This document shows, one piece after another, positions 8,620 through 18,043 of a stretch of DNA of 64,000 nucleotides. Both the position numbers and the translations under genes were made by a program. The stretch is from an uncultured Clostridia bacterium (GTDB lineage: Bacteria; Bacillota; Clostridia; Oscillospirales; Ruminococcaceae). Where the stretch lies: NCBI GenBank assembly GCA_947627005.1, contig CANQUJ010000010.1:1-64000 (forward strand). Reading direction: 5' to 3'. Each line of letters opens with the position of its first letter. Positions within the stretch are counted from its first letter, which is position 1. The notes under the pieces are model-generated. The model was not told the origin of the DNA. It saw only the letters and a program-made list of their open reading frames with translations, and ran no database searches.

Positions 8620-10764
8620 TCAAAGCTTAAGTTTCATAAGACAGTCCTTTTGCTCTTTGCTTATTCTGAAGCTCTCCCTCGCCTTTTGGATCGCCTTGTT
8701 GTGCGCCCAAGGCGAGAGCTTTTTATACTCAAGATATTTCACCGCCGCGTCCCATTGCTTTGAAAGCGCCGTGGCGAAATACCAAGCGATCATCATATTG
8801 ACGTAGTATTCCTCCGTCCGAATTTCCGCGACCCGCTCGAGATACTCCGGCTTAAAGTCGCCGTCGAGATAATACCTCATCAGCATACCTATCCCGAAGC
8901 GAACGACATATGGCTTTTCCGATTCGAGCCAAGAGTATATCCTCGTAAGCAAAGCCTCGCGGTTTTTTGAAAAAGCCTTCGGGTTAAGGCCGTCGCAGAC
9001 CGCCCAGTTGTCGATATAGGGCAAAAACCTCTCGACCTCATATACCGCCTCGTCATAGTCGCGAATGTTGCATAAAATCGCCGCGTGAAGAATATTTTCA
9101 TCGTAATATCGGTGCGGCAGGGCGTTCAGAAATTCCCTCGAAACGTCCGGGTCGAGCGCTTTCGCAAGCTTTCTGATCTCCGGAATCCGCACCCCCAAAA
9201 TATTTTCCTCGGGCACGGTCGGGATTATCTTCGGCTGAAATTTCCGATATTCCGGGTCGGCGAGCTCAAAAAGCTTTTGCAAAACCTCGTCAGCGGCGAG
9301 ATATTTGAAGTCCGTGAATCTCGCCGAGCCGGCCTCTTCGCCGTCGGTATAGCAGAACAGCCCGAACCGGCAGCCGGTAAAGTGCCGAAGGTCGAAGGTC
9401 ATTCGGTGCTCTCCCCCAAGGCGCTTCCGGCCCTCGCCGGAATAGACAAAGAACTCCGCAAAGTCCCTTCCCGGGCCGAATTTAAAGCTCACCTTAAACC
9501 TTGCAACCGCGCCTTCGAGAGGTTCGCTCGCGGCGATATATTCCTCTCCGTCCTCCCTAAGCTTCAAGACCGCGTAAAATCCGCCGTTTTTCTTTAAGAT
9601 TCCTATCGCGCCGTATCGGTATTGCAGCGCCGCTATCCCCGCAAATCCGCCGTCAAAAAGCTTCGATCCGTCGACCGTAACCTCCGCCGAACAGCCCGGC
9701 CAAAGCGCCCGCTGGGTAAGCGTGTTTTTCGCGTATTCAAAATTCGGCGCGAAAAGCGAGTCTAAGACCAGCCCACAATCGAGCCGCCAATGCCGCTCAT
9801 CGGGGTTGTGGTTGAACTCCCATGCCGGGTCGAGCTTATCGCCCGAAAAATCGTCGCTGAAATAAAGCGGCTTGTAAATATGCCCCGGCCTTGTCGATTT
9901 CGCGCAAACCTTCTTCGTAACCTTCCCGAATTTCGGGAATCCGTCTTCGCCGAAGGTCATCGGAACAAGGTTCGGGATCCGCCCGACCGCTCCCCTGTCG
10001 CCGAAGATAACGCCGTACCATTCGCCGCTCGGCGCGTCGACTATTCCGCCCTGCGCGACCCCGGTGGTGCCGTCAAATTCGTCGCGGATAACGTCGCCGC
10101 CGATCCAGCCGCCGTCTATTCTGTCCGACATAAAGCAGGCTTCGATCCTAAGCCGCTTTTCTTTAGCGGCGTGAATGAAAAACGCATAGTATTTTCCGTT
10201 GATTTTGTAAAGATGGCAGCCCTCGTACCCGAGGTGCGGCCCCTTTTCGTCCGAAATGACAAGCTTGTTCAGCCCGCCCGGCTTCGGGCCCGAAAGATCG
10301 GGCAAAAGCTCGGTGACGTATATGTCGCGGTTGCCGTACATTATGTATACCCTGCCGTCGTCGTCGAACAAAAGCGAAGAATCGTGGTAGAACCCCTCGA
10401 TATAGCTCTTTTTCCAGGGGCCCTCGATGTTTTCTGCGGTAAAGTGATAGGTCTTTTTCGTGTCGTTCGCGATGAAAACGATATGAAAAACCCCGTCGTG
10501 ATACCTAAAAGTCGGCGCCCACATTCCCGCGCCGTAAGCGTTCGCGCCGGAAAGGTTTTCGCGGTCGGTGTCTTCAAGCCTGTCGTAAACGTGGCAGACA
10601 AATTCCCAGTTTATAAGATCATACGACCTCAAAATCGCGCACCCCGGCATAAAATGCATCGTCGTCGAGGCCATATAGTAGGTCTCGCCGACCCGGATAA
10701 CGTCCGGGTCCGGGTAGTCGAGCCGGGTCAGCGGGTTCGTCCCGAAAACAAGCTCGCCCATCAA
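8620..10764 (-). CDS. GH43 glycosidase fused in frame to an AlkD-like DNA alkylation repair domain
   Basis: N-term NPLTRLDYPDPDVIRVGETYYMASTTMHFMPG (GH43); about residues 491-714 LFELADPEYRKFQPKIIPTVPEENILGVRIPEIRKLAK...IDNWAVCDGLNPKAF (AlkD-like). Confidence 0.88.
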   Translation of the reverse strand: MMGELVFGTNPLTRLDYPDPDVIRVGETYYMASTTMHFMPGCAILRSYDLINWEFVCHVYDRLEDTDRENLSGANAYGAGMWAPTFRYHDGVFHIVFIANDTKKTYHFTAENIEGPWKKSYIEGFYHDSSLLFDDDGRVYIMYGNRDIYVTELLPDLSGPKPGGLNKLVISDEKGPHLGYEGCHLYKINGKYYAFFIHAAKEKRLRIEACFMSDRIDGGWIGGDVIRDEFDGTTGVAQGGIVDAPSGEWYGVIFGDRGAVGRIPNLVPMTFGEDGFPKFGKVTKKVCAKSTRPGHIYKPLYFSDDFSGDKLDPAWEFNHNPDERHWRLDCGLVLDSLFAPNFEYAKNTLTQRALWPGCSAEVTVDGSKLFDGGFAGIAALQYRYGAIGILKKNGGFYAVLKLREDGEEYIAASEPLEGAVARFKVSFKFGPGRDFAEFFVYSGEGRKRLGGEHRMTFDLRHFTGCRFGLFCYTDGEEAGSARFTDFKYLAADEVLQKLFELADPEYRKFQPKIIPTVPEENILGVRIPEIRKLAKALDPDVSREFLNALPHRYYDENILHAAILCNIRDYDEAVYEVERFLPYIDNWAVCDGLNPKAFSKNREALLTRIYSWLESEKPYVVRFGIGMLMRYYLDGDFKPEYLERVAEIRTEEYYVNMMIAWYFATALSKQWDAAVKYLEYKKLSPWAHNKAIQKARESFRISKEQKDCLMKLKL

Positions 10765-12860
10765 AGCTCTATCTCAACCGCGACGCACTTCTTGCCGGTA
10801 AGCTTTTCGCTAAGCTCGTCGGGCTGCGAGGTCCCGAAGTAAAGTGTCGTCTTTGCCGCCTTGTCGAGGTATCTCACACCCTCGTCGCTGACTACCGTAA
10901 GCGCCGAAAGCGGTATTTCAAGCTCGATCTCCGCGCTCTCGCCCTTATCAAGCCGAACCTTTTTGAAGGCGCACAAGGCGTGGTTCCTGACCGCGTCCTT
11001 CGACTCGGATTTGAAGTAAACCTGCAAAACGTCGGCGGTCTTCTCTCCGCTGTTCTTAAGAACCGCCTTCGCCTTAACGAAATCGCCCGAAACTTCGGCG
11101 CAGGCGCTCATAACTTTAACGTCGCCGTAGCTTAGCCCGAACCCGAACGGGAACAGAACGTTGTCGTCCTCCGCCCTTTCATTGCGATAGGTGCGATAGC
11201 GCATCGAATAGTCGGTAAAATCGGGCAGCTTGTGAACGTCTTTATAGAAAGTCACCGGCAGCTTGCCCGAGGGCGAAGTCTTGCCGAAGAGTATCTCGGC
11301 GACGGCCTTTCCGCCCTCAGAACCGGGGTAGAACGCCTGTAAAAGCGCGTTTTCCCTGTCGCTCTCGATGTTCAGCGACGAGCCGCTGACTACAACGACT
11401 ACGGTAGGCTTTCCGACCTCTAAAACCCGCTTGACCAAAAGCCTCTGCGGCTCGGGCAGCTGAAGTGTGAGCTTGTCGCCCGAAGCGTCGGTGTTCGAGG
11501 CGTCGCCCTGCTCGCCCTCAAGCGTTTCGTCAAGCCCTACGCATAGAATAACTACGTCCGAATGTTCCGCGACGATTATCGCCTCGGTAAGACGGTCGTT
11601 CGGCAGCGCAAGCCCCTCGACCCTGTCTCTGAACAGGTGGCAGCCCTCGGAGAAGAGCACCCTGCCGCCGAAAGCGTCCTGTATTCCGTCATAAATCGTT
11701 ATATACCGCGAGGCGGTGCCGTGATAGTTGCCCATAAGGGCCTTTTGGCTCTGCGCGTTCGGGCCGATGACCCCGATGGTGTTGATCTTTTCAGGGTCGA
11801 GCGGCAAAATGCCGTCGTTTTTAAGCAAAACGCAGGCGTTCCGCCCCGCCTCGAGGCTTATATCGAGGTGCTCTCTCGTCTCGACGTCGGTATAGTCGAG
11901 GCCGTCGTATTCCGTCTCGTCGAACATTCCGAGGCGCATACGGGTGCGCATAAGGTGCTCTGCGGCGGCGGTGATCTCCTCCTCGGTGATGAGGCCGTCC
12001 TGATAGGCTTTATATACGAGCAGATAGGTCGACCCGCAGTTTACGTCGCAGCCGTTTTTAAGCGCCAGCGCGACCGATTCTTCCGCCGTCGCGGTGACGT
12101 GGTGATTCTCGTGAAAGTCCTTAATCGCCCAGCAGTCCGAAACAAAGTAGCCGTCAAAGCCCCATTCCACAAGCTTTTTGTGAAGATATTCCGAGCCGCA
12201 GCAGGGCTCGCCGTTGGTGCGGTTATATGCCCCCATCACCGACTCTACTTTCGCTTCCTTGACGAGGGCCTCAAACGCCGGAAGATAGGTCTCTTCCATA
12301 TCCTTCGGGTCGGCAATCGCGTCAAACTCGTGCCTAAGCGCCTCGGGCCCCGAGTGCACCGCGAAATGCTTTGCGCAGGCCGCCGCGCGAAGATACTTCC
12401 CCTCGCCCTGAATTCCCTTTACGAACGCGCAGCCGAGGCGGGAAGTCAGATACGGGTCTTCGCCGTAAGTCTCGTGCCCGCGGCCCCAGCGCGGATCGCG
12501 GAAGATGTTTATATTCGGGCTCCAGAGGGTGAGTCCCTTATAGATATCGCGGTCGCCGTGTTTTGAATATTCGTTGTATTTCGCCCGACACTCGATTGAG
12601 ATGACCTCGGCGACGGTCTTTAAAAGCTCGTCGTCGAACGAGGCCGCAAGGCCGATAGCCTGCGGGAACATAGTCGCTACCCCCGCCCGGGCGACCCCGT
12701 GAAGCCCCTCGTTCCACCAGTTATACGCCTCTACCGAAAGCCGCTCGATCGCCGGCGCGCCGAATTTAAGCTGCTCGCAGCGCTCCATAAGGGTCATCTT
12801 CGACACGATATCGTGCGCTCGCTCTTCAAATGATTTTGTTCCGTCCCTGTAAATGTCCAT
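10761..12860 (-). CDS. Glycoside hydrolase family 3 (beta-xylosidase/beta-glucosidase-like)
   Basis: YNWWNEGLHGVARAG, KHFAVHSGPEALRHEFDA, VMGAYNRTNGEPCCGS, GYFVSDCWAI; no signal peptide. Confidence 0.95.
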   Translation of the reverse strand: MDIYRDGTKSFEERAHDIVSKMTLMERCEQLKFGAPAIERLSVEAYNWWNEGLHGVARAGVATMFPQAIGLAASFDDELLKTVAEVISIECRAKYNEYSKHGDRDIYKGLTLWSPNINIFRDPRWGRGHETYGEDPYLTSRLGCAFVKGIQGEGKYLRAAACAKHFAVHSGPEALRHEFDAIADPKDMEETYLPAFEALVKEAKVESVMGAYNRTNGEPCCGSEYLHKKLVEWGFDGYFVSDCWAIKDFHENHHVTATAEESVALALKNGCDVNCGSTYLLVYKAYQDGLITEEEITAAAEHLMRTRMRLGMFDETEYDGLDYTDVETREHLDISLEAGRNACVLLKNDGILPLDPEKINTIGVIGPNAQSQKALMGNYHGTASRYITIYDGIQDAFGGRVLFSEGCHLFRDRVEGLALPNDRLTEAIIVAEHSDVVILCVGLDETLEGEQGDASNTDASGDKLTLQLPEPQRLLVKRVLEVGKPTVVVVVSGSSLNIESDRENALLQAFYPGSEGGKAVAEILFGKTSPSGKLPVTFYKDVHKLPDFTDYSMRYRTYRNERAEDDNVLFPFGFGLSYGDVKVMSACAEVSGDFVKAKAVLKNSGEKTADVLQVYFKSESKDAVRNHALCAFKKVRLDKGESAEIELEIPLSALTVVSDEGVRYLDKAAKTTLYFGTSQPDELSEKLTGKKCVAVEIEL

Positions 12861-12926
12861 AATAAACCTCCGTCGTTATTGATGGTTAATATTCTCCGAA
12901 TATATTGTACTAAAAACGCTCCGCAA

Positions 12927-12988
12927 AATCAACCTTATACGCGCAAATTTTCCGAAAAACTTTTTAGGCCGAAAATTTGCGGTTGATT
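12927..12988. repeat. Two-part inverted repeat between the DUF362 gene and GH3
   Basis: aatcaacc-(8 nt)-gcaaattttc-(18 nt)-gaaaatttgc-ggttgatt. Confidence 0.7.
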
Positions 12989-13046
12989 TATTTTAAGAAA
13001 GCAAAAGCGGCGCGTTCTTCGGCACCGCTCCGCGATATTTTTAATC

Positions 13047-13916
13047 TCAAACCTTGATAAGCTCGTAATCCGTCGTTCCGAAGCCCAATTTCGCCGCGGC
13101 CTCGATGGTGTGCGCGCCGTTTCTCGATTCGACCCGCTCTAAAAAGTGCTTCTGCCCCGGGTCCGATTTCGCGGCGTATACAAGGTCGAGACAGGCCTTG
13201 TCTATCGCTATCGGGTCGAGCGAGACGAGAATTCCTATGTCCTTCATGCAAGGGTCTTCGGCGACGTCGCAGCAGTCGCAGTCGACCGACATATTCGCCA
13301 TAACGTTTACATAGGCGATCTTTCCGTCGAAGAATTTGACCACCGAAGAAGCGGCGTCCGCCATCGACTCCAAAAACGAGTCGTGCGGCGCGGCCCAGAT
13401 ATTGTGCTCGGTGTCGCCCGAGCCGTGGATATAAGCCTTTCCGAAGCTCGAGGCCACGCCTATCGAAAGCTGTTTTATCGCTCCGCCGAAGCCGCCCATC
13501 GGGTGCCCTTTAAAGTGGGATAAAACCAGCATCGAATCGTAGTTTTTAAGGTTTTTGCCGACGTAGTTTTTCTTGATGACCTTTCCGTCCGGGATATCCA
13601 AAACAAGGTCCGGCCCCTCGGCGTCCATAAGGTCGAAGTCGAAATAGTCGTTCCAGCCGTGTTTTTTGATGGCTTTAAGGTGCTTTTTGGTGGTGTTGCG
13701 CTCGCCGTCGTAGGCGGTGTTACATTCGACCACCGTTCCGCCGACGAAATCTACCACCGGCTTCCAGAACGGCGGGCGAAGAAAGTTTTGGTTCCCGACC
13801 TCGCCGGAATGGACCTTTATCGCCACTCTTCCGCCGAGCGGGGATTCGAGCAGCTTATACATTTTCAAAACAGCCTCGGGGCTGATCTCTTCGGTAAAAT
13901 AAACCTTTGATTTCAT
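13047..13916 (-). CDS. DUF362 domain-containing protein
   Basis: GQKHF, LSHFKGHPMGGFGGAIKQLSIGVASSFGK, DCDCCDVAEDPCMKDIGILVSLDPIAIDKACLDL; start at MKSKVYF. Confidence 0.88.
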   Translation of the reverse strand: MKSKVYFTEEISPEAVLKMYKLLESPLGGRVAIKVHSGEVGNQNFLRPPFWKPVVDFVGGTVVECNTAYDGERNTTKKHLKAIKKHGWNDYFDFDLMDAEGPDLVLDIPDGKVIKKNYVGKNLKNYDSMLVLSHFKGHPMGGFGGAIKQLSIGVASSFGKAYIHGSGDTEHNIWAAPHDSFLESMADAASSVVKFFDGKIAYVNVMANMSVDCDCCDVAEDPCMKDIGILVSLDPIAIDKACLDLVYAAKSDPGQKHFLERVESRNGAHTIEAAAKLGFGTTDYELIKV

Positions 13917-14011
13917 AAAATATCCTCCCGCGTAAAATTTGCCTGTAATTATATTATAACACATATTCTTCCGAAAAGCAACGGATTTTAAATCGGGTTG
14001 AAAGTCAAGCT

Positions 14012-14488
14012 TTATACGCAAATGTCGGCGTATTTAAAATTCACCAGCTTTTTAAGGCCCTCCGGCGCGACTTCGACCTGATATCCTATCTTTCCGGCGC
14101 TGAAAAAAATTTTTTCAAAAAGCTCGGCGGTCTCGTCGACTACCGTCTCGAACTGTTTTTTCATACCTATCGGCGAGCAGCCGCCGTGAACATAGCCGGT
14201 AAGCGGCAAAAGCTCTTTCGATTTGATCATCTCTATGCTCTTTTCGCCGACGGCTTTTGCGGCTTTTTTAAGGTCGAGCTCGCCGTTCACCGGGACCATA
14301 AAAACGTAATATGCCCCGCTGCCGGCCCTTGTCACAAGGGTTTTAAAAACGCTGTTCGGGTCTTCGCCGAGCTCTTTCGCGACTTCCTCTCCTCCGACGG
14401 CGCCGCTTTCAAGATAGCACCGGCTTTGATATTCGATCTTGTGCTGCTCCAAAAGCCGCATAACGTTGGTCTTTTCGGGTTTTATCAT
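14012..14488 (-). CDS. ybaK: Cys-tRNA(Pro)/Ala-tRNA deacylase, YbaK/EbsC family
   Basis: MIKPEKTNVMRLLEQHKIEYQ..., VFKTLVTRAG, GYVHGGCSPIGMKKQF. Confidence 0.92.
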   Translation of the reverse strand: MIKPEKTNVMRLLEQHKIEYQSRCYLESGAVGGEEVAKELGEDPNSVFKTLVTRAGSGAYYVFMVPVNGELDLKKAAKAVGEKSIEMIKSKELLPLTGYVHGGCSPIGMKKQFETVVDETAELFEKIFFSAGKIGYQVEVAPEGLKKLVNFKYADICV

Positions 14489-14548
14489 TTCTCCCGCCCC
14501 TTTCCGGATAAATTTTAACACATTTTCGCCGAATTTACAATAACCGTC

Positions 14549-14577
14549 TTGAATTACTCAAAAAAACGTGGTATGAT
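14549..14577 (+). promoter_or_regulatory. Putative promoter for LOG-luxS genes
   Basis: TTGAAT, 17 nt, TATGAT. Confidence 0.55.
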
Positions 14578-14613
14578 ATTAGAAATATTTTAAAAACTTT
14601 TACGGAGGCAGTT

Positions 14614-15195
14614 ATGAATATTTGCGTATACGGCGCGGCTTCGCCCACAATCGACCCGGAATACATTCGCAGAGTCGAACAACTCGGAAAGCTTATGGCA
14701 GAGCGCGGCCATTCGCTCGTCTTCGGCGGCGGCGCGAACGGCCTTATGGGCGCGGCCGCAAGAGGAGTCCGCGACGGAGGCGGAAGAATCACCGGCGTTA
14801 TACCGAAATTTTTCGACAACGAGAGCATCGAAGAGATCTGCGACTTTTGCACCGAGCTTGTTTTCACCGAAAACATGCGCGAGCGCAAACAGATCATGGA
14901 AGACCGCTCCGACGGCTTTATCGTCGTCCCCGGCGGAATAGGGACCTACGAGGAATTTTTCGAGATATTGACTCTTAAACAGCTCTGCCGGCACAATAAG
15001 CCGATCGCGATCTACAACGTTATGGGCTATTACAACGAGCTTAGCGCGACCATGAACAAAGCGATAGAGAAAAACTTTATCCGCGAAAACTGTTCCGAGC
15101 TTTATTTTATGACCGAAGACCCGATCAAGCTAATCGAATACATCGAGGCCCCCTCGGCGCCGAAAAGAAGCGTCAGAGAGCTTAAGGACGGTTAA
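14614..15195 (+). CDS. LOG family (TIGR00730-type) protein
   Basis: MNICVYGAASPTIDP, VFGGGANGLMGAAARG, VVPGGIGTYEEFFE (PGGxGTxxE). Confidence 0.92.
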   Translation: MNICVYGAASPTIDPEYIRRVEQLGKLMAERGHSLVFGGGANGLMGAAARGVRDGGGRITGVIPKFFDNESIEEICDFCTELVFTENMRERKQIMEDRSDGFIVVPGGIGTYEEFFEILTLKQLCRHNKPIAIYNVMGYYNELSATMNKAIEKNFIRENCSELYFMTEDPIKLIEYIEAPSAPKRSVRELKDG

Positions 15196-15208
15196 GCGGA
15201 GGCTTAAA

Positions 15209-15667
15209 ATGAAGAAAATCGCAAGCTTTACCGTCGACCACGACAAGCTTGAAAAGGGAATGTATATCTCGCGGATCGACGGCGACGCGGTAACCTATGA
15301 CATCAGAATGAAAAAGCCGAACGGAGGGGACTATCTTTCCAACGGCGAGCTTCACACCATCGAGCACCTTTTTGCGACCTTCGCCCGAAACGGCGAATAC
15401 TCCGATAGCGTGATTTACGTCGGCCCGATGGGCTGCCGCACCGGGTTTTATCTTATTCTGCGGGATAAAGTCGGCAGCGCCGAGGCGATAGCCCTCGTCA
15501 AAAGCGCGTTCGATTTCATCTCGGGGTTCGAGGGCGAAATCCCCGGGGCCAAGCGCCGCGAATGTGGGAACTATCTCGAACACGACCTTCCCTCCGCAAA
15601 AAAGACCGCCGCCGATATGGCGAAGGTCTTAAAAGACTGGAGCGAAGAAAAGCTTAAATACGAATGA
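15209..15667 (+). CDS. luxS: S-ribosylhomocysteine lyase
   Basis: SFTVDHDKLEKGMYISR, LHTIEHLFATFARN, GPMGCRTGFYLI, RECGNYLEHDL. Confidence 0.96.
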   Translation: MKKIASFTVDHDKLEKGMYISRIDGDAVTYDIRMKKPNGGDYLSNGELHTIEHLFATFARNGEYSDSVIYVGPMGCRTGFYLILRDKVGSAEAIALVKSAFDFISGFEGEIPGAKRRECGNYLEHDLPSAKKTAADMAKVLKDWSEEKLKYE

Positions 15668-15679
15668 TTTTTTTAAAAA

Positions 15680-15712
15680 AATCCCCCCGAATCGCTGCGG
15701 TTCGGGGGATTT
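15680..15712. terminator. Bidirectional rho-independent terminator
   Basis: aatccccccgaa tcgctgcgg ttcgggggatt followed by T-rich tract. Confidence 0.85.
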
Positions 15713-15725
15713 TCTTTTAATTTTT

Positions 15726-16964
15726 TCAATATTTCCAATCGGGCAGCTCGTCCAGGGTCACGACGTATTCGTCGTTGTAAAGCTCTTTGAGTGCGCTATC
15801 CGGGTTGTTGTCGGTAAGCTGCGAGGTGTGCCAAGTCATAAACCAAACCCAGCCCGCCTTGCCGTCTTTAAGCTCTTTGACTGTCGGGTTTTTGCCACAT
15901 TCGTGGAAGCAGACCGGCATTTCGTCGCCGACGACCTTTTTTACCGCACGGTAGAGGTTTTCGCAAGCCCCGCCGGAATAGCTGTCCGCCCCGGCGATAT
16001 CTACATATTCGTCGCCCGGGTACCAGTCGGCGTATCGGCGGTTGTTGCCGGAATAGCCGAGCACCCAGATCAGGTTGTCAAGCCCCCAGTAGTTTGTATA
16101 GCGGTCGTACATTATCCGCCAGAGCGTGACGAAATTCTCGGCTCCGCCCTTGCCCCACCAGAACCAGCCGCCGTCGAGCTCGTGAAAAGGCCGCCACAAA
16201 ACCGGTATCCCCTCGTCGCAAAGCTCTTTAAGCGCCTTCGCGCCCTTGTCCATTCCCTCGATAAGCTTGTCGTATTCCTTAGTCCCCTCTTTAAGGGCTT
16301 TGTTCCACTTTTTAATCTCGGTATCCATGCTCTCGGCCCAGCTGCCCGAAAAATCGCTTCCGCAGTGCCAGCAGATGGTGACTATCCCGCCCTTGTCTCG
16401 CCATTCCTTAGCCCGGCGGTTGACCCCTTCAAAGTCGTCGTTCATATAGTCGAGGCCGCGGATCGCCGGGTATTTCCCGGTTATGCGGTTGATAAGGTCG
16501 AACTCGTATTGCTCAGAGCCCATCCAGGTGGATTCCTGCTGCCCCGAGATTATCGCGCTGCCGTAGGTATTGCAGATATATTCGTAAAGCTCGACCGCTT
16601 CCTTAGAGGCGTTTGGGTTTGAAAGCGAGCGGGCGGCGGGGTCTTCCTCGGGCCGGGCGGTCGTAGTCGCCTCGGTGGTTGTCGTCGCGGCGGAGGTCGT
16701 GGCCGTCTCGGTGGTTGTCGCAGCGGCAGTGGTCTCGGCCGTGGTTTCGGAGGTCGTAACCGCAGTCGTAGGCGCGGAAGAAGTCTCTTCCGAAGAAGCT
16801 GCCGCCGAAGTCTCGGGCTCCGAAGAAACGGCCGAGTCGGCGGTTATCGGCGCTAAAGCCCCGGGGCGGTCTTCGCTTACTAAGGCCCTTGACCCCGCCC
16901 CGCAGGAAGAAAGCATCGCCGCGCAAAGAAGCGCGCAAACCGAGCTTTTAAAGAAATTTTTCAT
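15726..16964 (-). CDS. GH26 beta-mannanase-like lipoprotein with Thr/Ser/Glu-rich linker
   Basis: Lipobox LSSCGAG; TTTE-rich linker; IISGQQESTW, VTICWHCGSD, GIPVLWRPFHELDGGWFWWGKGG, HECGKNP. Confidence 0.93.
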   Translation of the reverse strand: MKNFFKSSVCALLCAAMLSSCGAGSRALVSEDRPGALAPITADSAVSSEPETSAAASSEETSSAPTTAVTTSETTAETTAAATTTETATTSAATTTTEATTTARPEEDPAARSLSNPNASKEAVELYEYICNTYGSAIISGQQESTWMGSEQYEFDLINRITGKYPAIRGLDYMNDDFEGVNRRAKEWRDKGGIVTICWHCGSDFSGSWAESMDTEIKKWNKALKEGTKEYDKLIEGMDKGAKALKELCDEGIPVLWRPFHELDGGWFWWGKGGAENFVTLWRIMYDRYTNYWGLDNLIWVLGYSGNNRRYADWYPGDEYVDIAGADSYSGGACENLYRAVKKVVGDEMPVCFHECGKNPTVKELKDGKAGWVWFMTWHTSQLTDNNPDSALKELYNDEYVVTLDELPDWKY

Positions 16965-17087
16965 TTGCAGCCCCCTTGCGGAAAATTCTGCTTTTATGAT
17001 AACATCGCGATTCGGAAAAATCAATATCAAGTTTTTTATAAAATATCAAAAAATGAATAAAAATTTTCCGCGTTTTTTTATATTTTC

Positions 17088-17116
17088 TTGACTTTTATCA
17101 TCGCGCGGGATATAAT
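17088..17116 (+). promoter_or_regulatory. Putative promoter for AraC regulator
   Basis: TTGACT, 17 nt, TATAAT. Confidence 0.6.
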
Positions 17117-17138
17117 TTTTTAAAAAGGGGGCGTAGGA

Positions 17139-17999
17139 ATGAGCCTTAACGGAGTTATCTATCCGTATAATATCGAGGCGCGAAAGCTGCCGATCCATCT
17201 TACCGGAATCGGCGGGACCGACTGGCAGCAGCCGATTTCGCGGCCGACGGGGTATCATTGGCACCAGATAATCCTTTCGGAGGCCGGCGAGGGCGTTCTT
17301 AAATACGACAATATGAGCGTGAAGATTCCGGCCGGCAGCGCGATCTTTCTTCCGGCAAACTACCCTCACGAGTACCGCGCCGTTACCAACGGCTGGCGGG
17401 TTAAGTTCGTGACCTTCGACGGCTATTCGGCGGCGCATGTTTTAAGCCTTTTGGGGCTTACCCGCCCGACCGTCGTTCAGATCGGCGACAAAAAGCCTTT
17501 TACCGCACTTTTTGAGAGAATGACGCGGCTTCTTTCGACAGACAAGGTATACGGCTGCGCGATCTGTTCGGGGCTGGTTTACCAGTTTTTGCTCGAATTT
17601 TACCGCAGCGCGGATATAAAACCGAGCCGCGGCAGGGCCGAGCGGAGCGAGCTTATCGCGGGGGTACTCGGGTATATCGAGGAGCACTATAAAGAGGATT
17701 TTCCGCTCTCGGTGCTGTCCGAAAAGGCCGGGGTCTCTCATCAGCATTTTTGCAGGGTCTTCAAAGAGTCGATGAACGTTAGACCGAAGGAATATATCAA
17801 CCGCCTGCGGATTCGCGAGGCGAAAAGGCTTTTGACCGAGACGAAAAAGCCGATAGCGAAGATTGCCGAAGAGGTCGGGTTTTCGGAATCCGCCTATTTC
17901 TGCGCGGTCTTTAAAAAGGCGGAGGGGCGGTCCCCACTCGAATATCGGAAGGCCGCCGCAGGTTCATTTTTTAACATTGACACTAAGTTTTTTGAATGA
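17139..17999 (+). CDS. AraC family transcriptional regulator
   Basis: Cupin-like N-term (GYHWHQIILSEAGEGVL); C-term double HTH (LRIREAKRLLTETKKPIAKIAEEVGFSESAYFCAVFKK). Confidence 0.94.
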   Translation: MSLNGVIYPYNIEARKLPIHLTGIGGTDWQQPISRPTGYHWHQIILSEAGEGVLKYDNMSVKIPAGSAIFLPANYPHEYRAVTNGWRVKFVTFDGYSAAHVLSLLGLTRPTVVQIGDKKPFTALFERMTRLLSTDKVYGCAICSGLVYQFLLEFYRSADIKPSRGRAERSELIAGVLGYIEEHYKEDFPLSVLSEKAGVSHQHFCRVFKESMNVRPKEYINRLRIREAKRLLTETKKPIAKIAEEVGFSESAYFCAVFKKAEGRSPLEYRKAAAGSFFNIDTKFFE

Positions 18000-18043
18000 T
18001 AGGATAACTTAAAAGGTATAATTTTAAAAATGGGGGACCAAAG

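Noticed and set aside
8477-8623. 49-residue N-terminal extension of the aldo/keto reductase ORF
   Set aside because: Arg/Pro/Gly-rich translation of the palindromic repeat; a proper RBS and ATG lie at 8476.
9790-12566. 350-aa and 334-aa plus-strand ORFs antisense to GH43 and GH3
   Set aside because: Codon-bias shadow ORFs; minus-strand products are clear glycosidases.
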